IMG/VR virus record: IMGVR_UViG_3300046533_000334
Span: 1 to 31,057 of that record
Length of the DNA: 31,057 nucleotides
Reading direction: 5' to 3' (one strand)
From: a virus
In this document: one piece after another, positions 16,019 through 22,159 of the stretch
Layout of the letters: the number at the start of each line of letters is the position of its first letter
How positions within the stretch are numbered: position 1 is the stretch's first letter
The notes under the pieces: model-generated
Databases searched by the model: none
What the model was told of the DNA's origin: nothing
Seen by the model: the letters and a program-made list of their open reading frames with translations, nothing else
Made by a program: the position numbers and the translations under genes

Positions 16019-16554
16019 GTATCGATCGCACGGCCTACAACGCCCTGGTGGACGACGACGGATCCAACCTCGTCGGCTCTATCTGGAATAAGAACGCGAT
16101 CAAGACCGTGCTGCTCGATCCGATCGATGCGCTGCCGGGCGTGTCCGGCGCCTGGACGCCCTATGCGGCGGCCTGGGCGGGCGGCGATGGCGTGCAGCCC
16201 GTCCTCGGGAACGGCATCCTGAGTGGCCGGTATCAGCGGATTGGGCAGTGGATCGACCTGTCGATCGTGCTGGCGATGGGGTCCACCACCACGTTCGGGA
16301 CGAGCACGTATTGGACCCTGACCCTGCCCTTCACGCCGCGATTCTTCGGCACGGGCGCGGCGCAGGAGATCCATTTTCGCGCCGCGGCGATGTCCGGCGT
16401 GGGCGCCGCGTATCCGCCGATCATTGCCTATTGCATCAGCGCCGCGGCGGTCTATCTGCTGACCACGAGCGGGGCCCTCGTCAACCCGACCGTGCCCTTT
16501 ACGTGGAGCGCCAACGCCATCCTGTCGGTGCGCGGCAGCTACGAAATCGCCTAA
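16015..16554 (+). CDS. Distal tail / fibre-like protein
   Basis: 179 aa from a GTG overlapping the hub stop (GTGA). The N-terminus (IDRTAYNALVDDDGSNLVGSI) resembles virion-attachment ends of short tail fibres. The rest is beta-rich (WTPYAAAWAGGDGVQPVLG, GRYQRIGQWIDLSIVLAMG, YWTLTLPFTPRFFGTGAAQ) and resembles C-terminal domains of receptor-binding or tail tip proteins in siphoviruses. It sits at the end of the tail operon, which supports a host-recognition role, but specificity cannot be read. Confidence 0.6.
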   Translation: MSIDRTAYNALVDDDGSNLVGSIWNKNAIKTVLLDPIDALPGVSGAWTPYAAAWAGGDGVQPVLGNGILSGRYQRIGQWIDLSIVLAMGSTTTFGTSTYWTLTLPFTPRFFGTGAAQEIHFRAAAMSGVGAAYPPIIAYCISAAAVYLLTTSGALVNPTVPFTWSANAILSVRGSYEIA

Positions 16555-16568
16555 GCAGCAGAGGACGT

Positions 16569-16880
16569 ATGGCCCCCCCCCACCAGCCCCAAGGGAATCA
16601 GAAACAACACACCGAGCGGCCCCTCAAGATTTTCGCCGAGCAATACCTGGCGAGCGCGCCGCTGCCGATTGGCGCCGTGCTGATTCCCGATCTCTTCACC
16701 GATGGCCTGCCGCGCGTCTTCACGGACACCAAGACGTTCGAGCTGCACGAGACCGAGTGGGTGATTTCGAATCGCTACTCGGGCAAGCCGATCGAGGTGA
16801 TCTCGGATGAGGAGATGGCGGAACGCTTCGGCGGCGCCGGCACGGACGACATCCCCATCATCACAGAGGAGCAGCCATGA
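16569..16880 (+). CDS. Hypothetical protein of the tail operon end
   Basis: 103 aa; AGAGGA lies just before the ATG. After a Pro/Gln-rich start there is a compact region (LKIFAEQYLASAPLPIGAVL, GLPRVFTDTKTFELHETEW) and an acidic tail. The second to fifth codons include a run of nine C residues (16573-16581), a possible slippage tract. I do not recognise the family. It overlaps the next gene by ATGA. Confidence 0.55.
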   Translation: MAPPHQPQGNQKQHTERPLKIFAEQYLASAPLPIGAVLIPDLFTDGLPRVFTDTKTFELHETEWVISNRYSGKPIEVISDEEMAERFGGAGTDDIPIITEEQP

Positions 16881-17062
16881 GCCCAAAAGTCGATCACCCG
16901 ATCGCGGATCCCACACCGACGCCGCGGCCCGGCCAAGGCCTTCCTGGGGATCGGTCTGATAGGCCTGATAGGCCTGATCGCCCTGAGAGGCCCGAGACCC
17001 CTGAGCCCCATCCGGACCAGGAGCTGCCGACGCCGCCGCCGGCCGTGCCCACGCCCGGCTAA
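16877..17062 (+). CDS. Short proline-rich protein
   Basis: 61 aa, ATGA overlap with the previous gene. The sequence is dominated by Pro, Asp, Arg and Glu, with a short tandem repeat (DRSDRPDRPDRPERPE) encoded by a repeated GATAGGCCT-like DNA unit near 16958-16990. It is probably disordered. Function unknown; it is the last rightward gene before the convergent lipoprotein. Confidence 0.45.
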   Translation: MSPKVDHPIADPTPTPRPGQGLPGDRSDRPDRPDRPERPETPEPHPDQELPTPPPAVPTPG

Positions 17063-17104
17063 CGCGCCGCGTCGGATGGAAGTCTTGGATGGAAGTCGCT
17101 GCAA

Positions 17105-17152
17105 GTGACGTCAACAAAGACGTTACAGTGGACAACCCGCCTCCTAAGCGGG
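17105..17152. terminator. Candidate hairpins between convergent genes
   Basis: GTGACGTC (17105-17112) pairs with GACGTTAC (17119-17126) across an AACAAA loop, with one G-U pair. CCCGC (17136-17140) pairs with GCGGG (17148-17152) across 7 bases. They lie between the rightward tail operon and the leftward lipoprotein gene, where a two-way terminator is expected. Neither has a clear T-run, so the terminator call is weak. Confidence 0.35.
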
Positions 17153-17175
17153 GAGGACCCTCGATCGTCTTGCTT

Positions 17176-17529
17176 TCAGTCGTGAAAGGTGCTGATTGCT
17201 TCTCCGGTCTCGTCCACCTGAATGGCGGCGACCACGATCCGGAGCGCCGCGGTCTTCAGCGGCTGAAAGCGTTCTCCGTCGTCGGCCACGCAGCCCGCCA
17301 GTTTGACGGTGGCGGTCGCGCCGGGCTCGATAGTATCGACCGCGGGGCAGGAATATTTCTCATTCACGCGGAGCCGCACGTTGCGCCAATCCTGATGGTC
17401 GTCGTTTGTCACCTTGACGAAGAAGCTATTCAACTCGACGGACGCGGGCAAGTGCTTCACTGTTTCGTGGCTGCAGGCTGCGAGGCTTCCAGAGCAGAGG
17501 ATCAGGAATGCGAGGCCGAATCGATGCAT
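17176..17529 (-). CDS. Small lipoprotein, probable lysogenic conversion gene
   Basis: 117 aa. The chosen ATG (17529) is preceded by AAAGGA at good spacing. A signal peptide (HRFGLAFLILCSGSL) ends in a lipobox LAAC with Cys19 as the lipidation site, so the protein should be exported and anchored in a membrane. The mature part is beta-rich, with SFFVKVTNDDHQDWRNVRLR and two further cysteines (YSCPAVD, KLAGCVADD) that may form a disulfide. It is transcribed opposite to the tail genes next to the immunity region, as phage-borne cargo genes are. Superinfection exclusion or host-surface change is possible but not shown. Confidence 0.75.
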   Translation of the reverse strand: MHRFGLAFLILCSGSLAACSHETVKHLPASVELNSFFVKVTNDDHQDWRNVRLRVNEKYSCPAVDTIEPGATATVKLAGCVADDGERFQPLKTAALRIVVAAIQVDETGEAISTFHD

Positions 17530-17603
17530 GGGCGGTGATTCCTTTCGGCTCGGGACAGAGCAAGCGGCCTGCCGCGCAAAAAGCCTAACGATTCGGCGTG
17601 CGG

Positions 17604-17621
17604 CTGTCGGCGTGCCGACAG
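17604..17621. repeat. Perfect 18-bp inverted repeat
   Basis: CTGTCGGC and GCCGACAG (17604-17611 and 17614-17621) are exact inverted copies around GT. The repeat lies 75-92 bases upstream of the lipoprotein start, between it and the rightward regulator gene. It could be an operator or a leftward-transcript hairpin. No factor can be named. Confidence 0.55.
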
Positions 17622-17628
17622 TCCAGTT

Positions 17629-17752
17629 GTATCTAGATACGGATACTCTATCGACGCTGGCACGCCATAAAATACCGACAATGCGCGACACGCCTTTATA
17701 CAGTACAAGCTAACCGTTTAGGTTTATCCGTCCATAGATATACTCGGAAAAG
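17629..17752 (+). promoter_or_regulatory. Control region of the 17.75 kb regulator with TATCCGTATC motif
   Basis: A perfect palindrome GTATCTAGATAC (17629-17640) overlaps GATACGGATA (17636-17645), which is TATCCGTATC on the minus strand. The same 10-mer occurs at 20218-20227 in the other control region. A further TATCCG is at 17725-17730. A -10-like TATACT (17739-17744) lies only 8 bases before the GTG at 17753, with a weak TTTAGG about 16 bases upstream of it, which would give a nearly leaderless mRNA. The rest of 17530-17752 holds no gene that I can see. Confidence 0.4.
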
Positions 17753-18193
17753 GTGGGCGACGTCTGGAAGGTGATCCGCGCCGATTACGCGCGGCGATGG
17801 GCTGCGGTCAAACCAATCGGCGGGAGGGCCAGGGCGCACGGCGCAACGCAGGCGGCGGTCGCCGCGCACGGTGGACTTGCGGGACAGAATGCCGTATCGC
17901 GCATTGTGCACGGCAAGGGCGCCGGGCCGCAGGTCGAGACCTTTGTGCGTGGGCTCATGGGGCTCGGCGTGAAACCATCCGACTTCTTCGCCGCCATCGA
18001 GCATCAGTTCCTCCCGGCCGTCGAGCCGCCCTGGGCGCGGGCGGCAAGTGCACGGCCGACCGAAGCGCCCCGATCACCGGCAGCCGATGCGCTCGACGCG
18101 GAGCGCGCCCGTCTCCTGAAGGCCGGGCGCCATGCCCAACAGATCCACGATCTCTTCGCCACGCTTGACGCGCACGCGAAGAAGCGACGCTGA
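17753..18193 (+). CDS. Helix-turn-helix regulator, paralogue of the 19.56 kb protein
   Basis: 146 aa from GTG. Residues about 26-55 read ARAHGATQAAVAAHGGLAGQ then NAVSRIVHGKG, a helix-turn-helix of repressor type, followed by ETFVRGLMGLGVKPSDFFAAIE as in XRE-like proteins. The C-terminal part is helical and basic (ERARLLKAGRHAQQIHDLFA). It shares ARA.GATQ..A..GG.AGQN.VS with the leftward protein at 19563-20135, so the two are paralogues. It lies left of attP and would be separated from the rest of the immunity region on integration. Candidate lysogeny repressor or modulator; targets unknown. No classic Shine-Dalgarno spacing is present. Confidence 0.65.
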   Translation: MGDVWKVIRADYARRWAAVKPIGGRARAHGATQAAVAAHGGLAGQNAVSRIVHGKGAGPQVETFVRGLMGLGVKPSDFFAAIEHQFLPAVEPPWARAASARPTEAPRSPAADALDAERARLLKAGRHAQQIHDLFATLDAHAKKRR

Positions 18194-18216
18194 CCGTATC
18201 CAAGGCTTGCGGCGCC

Positions 18217-18260
18217 GCCAACTTTTCTGCCAACTTCCGCCAACTTTTTCGCCAACTTTT
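18217..18260 (+). repeat. Integrase arm-type sites, left arm of attP
   Basis: Four copies of GCCAACTTTT start at 18217, 18229 (GCCAACTTCC), 18239 and 18251, so they are spaced 12, 10 and 12 bases, close to one helical turn. The same unit recurs on the other side of the core at 18470 and 18482 in the same orientation. This is the pattern expected for binding sites of the N-terminal domain of a tyrosine integrase. Confidence 0.75.
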
Positions 18261-18317
18261 CCCCAGCCCCCCGGCATGAACCGGCACGATCCGGCCTACT
18301 GGTGTAGAAAAACGACG

Positions 18318-18347
18318 GCCCGATTTCATCAATGAAACCGGGCTTTT
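18318..18347 (+). terminator. Rho-independent terminator
   Basis: GCCCGATTTCA (18318-18328) pairs with TGAAACCGGGC (18333-18343) with one A-C mismatch and a four-base loop, followed by TTTT. It would end rightward transcription from the 17753 regulator before it enters attP and the opposing integrase gene. On the other strand it would lie just beyond the tRNA-like core. Confidence 0.75.
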
Positions 18348-18370
18348 CGTCAATGTTTCTGGGGTTTTCG

Positions 18371-18419
18371 TGGTGGAGCGGGCTACGGGAATCGGACCCG
18401 TGTCCAAGGCTTGGGAAGC
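18371..18419 (-). other. attP: attP core: 3' half of a tRNA-Gly(CCC) gene
   Basis: Read on the minus strand this stretch is a tRNA 3' half: anticodon loop TTCCCAA (CCC anticodon), a four-base variable region, the T arm ACGGG-TCCGATT-CCCGT, acceptor strand AGCCCGC, discriminator T and CCA, with a second CCA after it. No 5' half is present: the bases 5' of the anticodon do not complete the anticodon stem and belong to the integrase stop region. Many phages integrate into tRNA genes and carry such a 3' half to restore the gene. The T loop has C where a T is nearly invariant. Crossover position inside this core cannot be read. Confidence 0.85.
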
Positions 18420-18420
18420 A

Positions 18421-19536
18421 CTAGCCTACCCGTCGTAACTTGCTACGATTAGGGCCTTTACGAGACGTCGCCAACTTGGCGGCCAACTTTTCAGGCACGG
18501 GCGGTGCCAGAGACGCCCGTCTAGCGGCGGCCATCGCCTCGACCGCGCGCCGGTCGACCTCGGCATGCGCGCCCTTCGAATACTGCTCCGACATCCGCGA
18601 GCCCTGGGTGTGCCCAAGCACCCGTCCGACTGTTGCGGTGTCGCCGCTCGCCCGCAACGTGTCTGCGCCGACACTGTGCCGCATCGAGTAGAGATGCACG
18701 GGCGTTTCGGGGCCGAGGACCCGCCGGCACGCGCGCTTGTAGCTGTGGCTGACGGCCGCAGGCGAGAACTGGCCATACAGATCGGCGGCGTCGAAGGCGC
18801 GCAGCGCCGCGAGCGCCTCGTCGCTCAGCACGCACATCCACCATTCCCCGCCCTTCCCTTTCTTCGTGGGCGGCATCTGCACGGCGCCCCGCTGCCAATC
18901 GACATGCGAGCGCCGCACCTGCAGGAGGTCGCAGCCTCGCACGCCCGTGTGCATCAGGAGCGCGCTCACGAGGCGCGCAGCGGATGGCTGTCGAATCCCT
19001 TGCTTCACGACGCGCTCCGTGGGCATCGCGTCGAGAATCTTCGCGAGGGTCGCGAAGTCGACCGATTGATCACGCGGCGTCCACGCCGCCGGCACCGTCG
19101 TATCAAGCACGACGTTTTCCGCGTGCGTCCCATACACGAAGGTGAAGACGGCCAACAACGACGAGCGCCGATGGTAGACCGTGGCCGGCGCGAGGGTCTG
19201 CAGCCAGTCCTGCAGGATGTGCTCGAGGTGGTCGCGCGTGATGGCCCCGATCGGTGTGTCCCATCCGAGCAGGTCAAGCCACAGCTTCACATGGGCCTTC
19301 TTCTGGTCGACAGAGGGCTGCGCGGCGACCTCTGGCTTCGCGAAGTAGTCCTCGGCATGCGCCGCGAGTGTCCCCTTGGCCGGCGGCGGCGCGACGATCG
19401 ATCGCTGCCGCTCCTGCCACGCGCGCATCTCCGGCACATCGAGCGCGTCGAAGGTCTCCGTACGGAGCTTGCCATCGACCCGGACGTAGACCTCCCACTT
19501 CTTACCTCTGGGTCGGATTCCTTTTAGCTTTTTCAC
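18421..19536 (-). CDS. int: Tyrosine-family site-specific integrase
   Basis: 371 aa. Two GTG codons are possible; the one at 19536 has GAGGAG at 8 bases, while 19542 is only 2 bases from it, so 19536 is preferred. The N-terminal part is an arm-binding and AP2-like domain (KGIRPRGKKWEVYVRVDGKL) and residues about 55-155 are a core-binding SAM-like domain. The catalytic domain has Arg in LLMHTGVRGCDLLQVRRSHVD, Lys in PTKKGKGG, the box YSMRHSVGADTL (Tyr in place of the common first His, as in many integrases), RVLGHTQG, and the nucleophile Tyr in MSEQYSKGAH. The stop abuts the attP core, and two arm-type sites lie inside its 3' end. It catalyses integration and, with an excisionase, excision. 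Confidence 0.93.
   Translation of the reverse strand: MKKLKGIRPRGKKWEVYVRVDGKLRTETFDALDVPEMRAWQERQRSIVAPPPAKGTLAAHAEDYFAKPEVAAQPSVDQKKAHVKLWLDLLGWDTPIGAITRDHLEHILQDWLQTLAPATVYHRRSSLLAVFTFVYGTHAENVVLDTTVPAAWTPRDQSVDFATLAKILDAMPTERVVKQGIRQPSAARLVSALLMHTGVRGCDLLQVRRSHVDWQRGAVQMPPTKKGKGGEWWMCVLSDEALAALRAFDAADLYGQFSPAAVSHSYKRACRRVLGPETPVHLYSMRHSVGADTLRASGDTATVGRVLGHTQGSRMSEQYSKGAHAEVDRRAVEAMAAARRASLAPPVPEKLAAKLATSRKGPNRSKLRRVG
18470..18491 (+). repeat. Integrase arm-type sites, right arm of attP
   Basis: GCCAACTTGG (18470-18479) and GCCAACTTTT (18482-18491) are spaced 12 bases, like the left arm. They lie inside the integrase gene, where they encode part of PEKLAAKLATS, whose internal repeat (KLAAKLA) follows from the DNA repeat. 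Confidence 0.7.
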
Positions 19537-19562
19537 ACGCACTTCTCCTCTGTTCGACGTAA

Positions 19563-20135
19563 TTACGCAGGCTTTGCAGCTTCTCGACGACGATGCGTGC
19601 CTCGCGCGGTGGGCTTCTTCGAAGGGACGTTTCCATCGCGGTGACCCAGCCTCGCCACGCGGGCATCCAGCCGCCCGAGCGCGGTCTGGACGCTTTCAAT
19701 CCTCGCGTCGACTTTGGCTTCGAACTGCCACAGATCGGGCGTGGCGATGTGGTTGTGATTGATGACAGCTGGGGAAAGCGCAGAACAGCCATGGGATGGT
19801 CTCCCCTCTTGGGTGCCCGGTGGTGCCGGTGCGCCGAGGCTGCTCGATGCCAATTGTGATGACGCCGCCGCCGACGACGACACCGAGACACCGAGACTCT
19901 CGAGCGCGCGTTCGATCCGATTCAACCGATCAATCACCGAGGCCGTGGGCGCGGCGGGCGGTTCAGGTGTCCCGGCCGCCCCCTGCTCAAGCTCGACGAA
20001 GAATTGCGACGACACGGTGTTCTGGCCCGCGATGCCTCCCCGTTCGGCGATGGCCTTCTGTGTCGCGCCCGCCGCCCGCGCCTGCGCATGAAGCGCCGCG
20101 TAGTGCGCACGAATTTCCACCCACGTCATAGCCAT
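19563..20135 (-). CDS. Divergent regulator lacking part of the helix-turn-helix region; repressor candidate
   Basis: 190 aa from ATG 20135 (MAMTW; ATG 20129 is also possible). Residues 5-43 (EIRAHYAALHAQARAAGATQ, then KAIAERGGIAGQNTVS) match the protein at 17753. Where that protein continues RIVHGKG...GLGVKPSDFF, this one jumps to SQFFVELEQG, so about 26 residues after the recognition helix are missing in frame. The remainder has a predicted coiled coil (SVIDRLNRIERALESLGVSV, later FEAKVDARIESVQTALGRLD) and a basic tail. It is transcribed leftward, 26 bases before the integrase start, and divergent from the Cro-like gene, the position of a CI-type repressor. Whether it still binds DNA is unclear. 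Confidence 0.65.
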   Translation of the reverse strand: MAMTWVEIRAHYAALHAQARAAGATQKAIAERGGIAGQNTVSSQFFVELEQGAAGTPEPPAAPTASVIDRLNRIERALESLGVSVSSSAAASSQLASSSLGAPAPPGTQEGRPSHGCSALSPAVINHNHIATPDLWQFEAKVDARIESVQTALGRLDARVARLGHRDGNVPSKKPTARGTHRRREAAKPA

Positions 20136-20265
20136 AATAGTATCCGACTTCGGATATTGAGCTAGCTCTTGCACGGTCTTTTCGTATTTCCTAAGGATTT
20201 ATCGCATCCTTGACGGCTATCCGTATCGGGATTTAGCCTACCCGCCTCAGCTAGGAGGAACGGGG
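20136..20265. promoter_or_regulatory. Divergent immunity control region with operator-like dyads
   Basis: A perfect dyad TATCCGACTTCGGATA (20141-20156) overlaps a leftward -10-like TACTAT (20142-20137) that abuts the leftward regulator's start, implying a leaderless mRNA. A related imperfect dyad TATCCGTATCGGGAT (20218-20232) lies between a -35-like TTGACG (20210-20215) and TAGCCT (20234-20239), which would drive the rightward early operon. Another possible -35 is TTGCAC at 20169. The TATCCG half-site recurs upstream of 17753. A strong TAGGAGGAA precedes the Cro-like start. This is the likely lysis-lysogeny switch; promoter calls are by eye. Confidence 0.5.
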
Positions 20266-20505
20266 ATGCACCTTCGTACGGCGCGCAAACGTCTCGGCAT
20301 GACGCAAGAAGACCTGCAGAAGAAAAGCAAAATCGCGCAGAACAGCATCTCGCGCCTGGAGAACGACAAGAACGCCCGGCCGTCCCTGGCGACGGTGGTC
20401 GCCCTCGGCAAGGCGCTCGGGGTCGACCCGATGTCGATTGAGTTCGGCCCGCCGCGGACGAAAGCGCGCGCGAAGGCGGGCCAGGCGGAAGCGGTGCCGG
20501 CATGA
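20266..20505 (+). CDS. Cro-like XRE-family DNA-binding protein
   Basis: 79 aa, with the strong ribosome site TAGGAGGAA 7 bases before the ATG. Residues 1-60 are a classic XRE helix-turn-helix (LRTARKRLGMTQEDLQKKSK, IAQNSISRLENDKNARPSLA, TVVALGKALGVDP), then a short basic tail. It is the first rightward early gene, divergent from the leftward regulator, the usual place of Cro. It probably binds the dyads in the preceding region. It overlaps the next gene by ATGA. Confidence 0.85.
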   Translation: MHLRTARKRLGMTQEDLQKKSKIAQNSISRLENDKNARPSLATVVALGKALGVDPMSIEFGPPRTKARAKAGQAEAVPA

Positions 20506-20720
20506 GCGCCGCCTGCTACACCGCGCGCGACATTCAACAGCGTCTCAGGATGTCGCGCACGACCTTCAACGACCTGAAGCGTGCCGGCAAGCTCCCCTTC
20601 TTGGAGGAACTGAAGCCGCGCCTGGGCGGCGTCATTCGGTACCGCGCCGACCTGGTCGACACCTACCTCCGCAACGAGTGGCAGCGCCCCCGCTTTGGCG
20701 GCCTGCGGCGCATCCGCTAA
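20502..20720 (+). CDS. Excisionase/MerR-like helix-turn-helix protein
   Basis: 72 aa. YTARDIQQRLRMSRTTFNDL followed by KRAGKLPFLEELK and a strand (GGVIRYRADLVDTYLR) is the winged helix-turn-helix layout of excisionase-type (HTH_17) proteins. Second gene of the early operon. It could direct excision with the integrase or act as a transcription factor; the sequence does not decide. Confidence 0.7.
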   Translation: MSAACYTARDIQQRLRMSRTTFNDLKRAGKLPFLEELKPRLGGVIRYRADLVDTYLRNEWQRPRFGGLRRIR

Positions 20721-20731
20721 GGGATATTCAC

Positions 20732-21049
20732 ATGAGCCCTACCCCCGGCCCGTGGGCATTCGACGGCCTCCGCGTCTTCGCCCCGGCGCTCGAGGAACCG
20801 CGGGTGACGTTCGCGGACGGCAGCTATCTCGAAACCGGCCTAATTGCCCTCGTCTATTCCTGCGGCGATGGCTCGTCGGCCGCGAACGGGCCGCTCATCG
20901 CCGCGGCGCCCGAACTCGTGGGCTGCTGCCGCGAGCTGCTCGCCGTCCTCGATCGCCATCTCGACCCAGACAGCCTGGCGGCCGTGGTCGCCCGCATCCG
21001 GGCCGTCGTTGCGCACGTCGAAGACGGCACCCGGGCGATGACGCCATGA
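20732..21049 (+). CDS. Hypothetical early phage protein
   Basis: 105 aa; GGGATA a few bases upstream may serve as a weak ribosome site. It begins SPTPGPWAFDGLRVFAP and contains SAANGPLIAAAPELVGCCREL with a helical C-terminus. Proteins with the TPGPW start and the LIAAAPEL motif are widespread in phage early regions, but their function is unknown to me. It overlaps the next gene by ATGA. Confidence 0.7.
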   Translation: MSPTPGPWAFDGLRVFAPALEEPRVTFADGSYLETGLIALVYSCGDGSSAANGPLIAAAPELVGCCRELLAVLDRHLDPDSLAAVVARIRAVVAHVEDGTRAMTP

Positions 21050-21168
21050 CGATCCGCGTGCGCGTGAAGGTCGTCTGTCTGGACTGCGGCCACAAATGGG
21101 CGGTGTCCCCGAACGCCGATCCGGAGTGCCCGCGCTGCGGCAACACCGACATCGAGGTGCGGGCGTGA
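21046..21168 (+). CDS. 40-aa zinc-ribbon protein
   Basis: It consists of little more than one zinc ribbon: VVCLDCGHKW and ECPRCGNTDI give two CxxC pairs. It has start and stop overlaps (ATGA and GTGA) with its neighbours, which supports a real gene despite its size. It may bind a host protein or nucleic acid; unknown. Confidence 0.65.
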   Translation: MTIRVRVKVVCLDCGHKWAVSPNADPECPRCGNTDIEVRA

Positions 21169-21284
21169 CGACGCTGATGTCGCCGCGGCCGCCGGTCCTG
21201 CCGCCGGGGATCCGCATCGGGCGGCCGCGCTGGTTCACGCGCCTGCGCCGACTACTGCACCTGTTCTGGAGGAGCTGCCCATGA
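21165..21284 (+). CDS. 39-aa basic peptide
   Basis: It runs from GTG 21165 (overlapping the previous stop) to 21284, overlapping the next ATG. The body is basic and aromatic (GRPRWFTRLRRLLHLFWRSC), possibly an amphipathic helix. It may be only a coupling leader, because it covers the GGAGGAG ribosome site of the following gene. Function unknown. Confidence 0.35.
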   Translation: MTTLMSPRPPVLPPGIRIGRPRWFTRLRRLLHLFWRSCP

Positions 21285-21538
21285 CGAAAGACGGCGCAAC
21301 GGTGCTAGAGCCGGATCCGATCGAAGTGACGACCATTCGGCCGATGACGATCGTGGAAGCGGATCGATTTGGCGGGGCGCGCGGGTCCACGACGTGTGAC
21401 CACTGCGCGTGGGCGGCACTACTGCGCGGCGACGACGTGATCGAGGTTCGCACGTTTCTCCGCGCGCTTCTACATCGGCATCTGGTCGAGCGGCATCCGG
21501 ACCTCGCGGACGCGCCGGTCGAGGAGGGAACCCAATGA
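21281..21538 (+). CDS. Small early protein with Cys/His cluster
   Basis: 85 aa with GGAGGAG upstream. It starts MTKDGATVLEPDP, nearly the same as the start of the 22160 protein (MTKDAATILEPET), and the DNA is alike there. The middle has TTCDHCAWAALL and LLHRHLVERHPDL, a CxxC plus His pattern that could bind zinc. Function unknown. It overlaps the next gene by ATGA. Confidence 0.6.
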   Translation: MTKDGATVLEPDPIEVTTIRPMTIVEADRFGGARGSTTCDHCAWAALLRGDDVIEVRTFLRALLHRHLVERHPDLADAPVEEGTQ

Positions 21539-21882
21539 GCACGGCATCATCCGCTCGCAACTGCGGAGAGTGTCTGATGAACGATGTCGAGGTCGTGGCG
21601 CTGAATACCGCGGGCCTCTGTCCGCGGTGCGGCGCCGACTACGGGCCGAGCGGCGGGCCGCACGACGACGAGCGGCGCGCGGCCGAGGCCCACGACCACG
21701 CGCGAGCCGGCGAGCGCGGCGACCGGCTCCGGCGGATCGCCAACGAGGTCGTCAGTAGGATGCTGGCGGCGGGCATCATCCGCGATCCCCGCGGCGCGCG
21801 AGTGATTGCGTTTCACGTCCTGGCCGATCACCTGTACGGCAACAAGTCGATCGATATTCCGACCGAGCTGGGCAAACCGTAA
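21535..21882 (+). CDS. Small early protein with zinc-binding motif
   Basis: 115 aa. It has NCGECLMNDVEVVALNT and GLCPRCGADYG, two CxxC pairs that probably form a zinc ribbon, followed by a charged helical segment (DERRAAEAHDHARAGERGDR) and a hydrophobic helix (MLAAGIIRDPRGARVIAFH). Hypothetical; coupled to both neighbours (ATGA before, TAATG after). Confidence 0.6.
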   Translation: MSTASSARNCGECLMNDVEVVALNTAGLCPRCGADYGPSGGPHDDERRAAEAHDHARAGERGDRLRRIANEVVSRMLAAGIIRDPRGARVIAFHVLADHLYGNKSIDIPTELGKP

Positions 21883-22145
21883 TGCCGCACGACGACGCTA
21901 CCGGCATGGTCGAAGCCGACACCGTGATCAACGGACACGTACTGTCGTTTCCGGAAGCGATGACGTTGCGCGTGGCGCTCGCCAGCTTTCTCGTCTGGCT
22001 TGCCGATCCAGCGAATCGCGAAGCACTGGGGCAGGCGCTCGCGGCGGGCTACATTCGCCACGCGAACGCACGTGCCACGCCCGGCGTGTGCTGGCTCGCC
22101 CTCTACCAGGCCGGCGAGCGCCGGCGGCGCGTGCACGGCGACTGA
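21882..22145 (+). CDS. Hypothetical early phage protein
   Basis: 87 aa. VINGHVLSFPEAMTLRVALA and WLADPANREALGQALAAGYI recall short helical proteins found in many phage early operons, but no function is known to me. The TAATG start overlap and normal codon use support it as a real gene. Confidence 0.6.
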   Translation: MPHDDATGMVEADTVINGHVLSFPEAMTLRVALASFLVWLADPANREALGQALAAGYIRHANARATPGVCWLALYQAGERRRRVHGD

Positions 22146-22159
22146 AGGAGAGGCACAGC

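Noticed and set aside
17629-17646. Insertion-sequence end or transposon scar at the TATCTAGATA palindrome
   Set aside because: There is no transposase, target duplication or paired inverted terminal repeat nearby; an operator explains it better.
18371-18419. A complete tRNA gene
   Set aside because: Only the part from the anticodon loop to CCA is tRNA-like. The 5' half is integrase sequence and does not pair.
19502-19891. 129-codon minus-strand frame overlapping the leftward regulator and the integrase start
   Set aside because: Its end (IVVEKLQSLRNYVEQRR) looks fairly natural, but most of it is Arg/Pro-rich and it overlaps two better genes and the integrase ribosome site.
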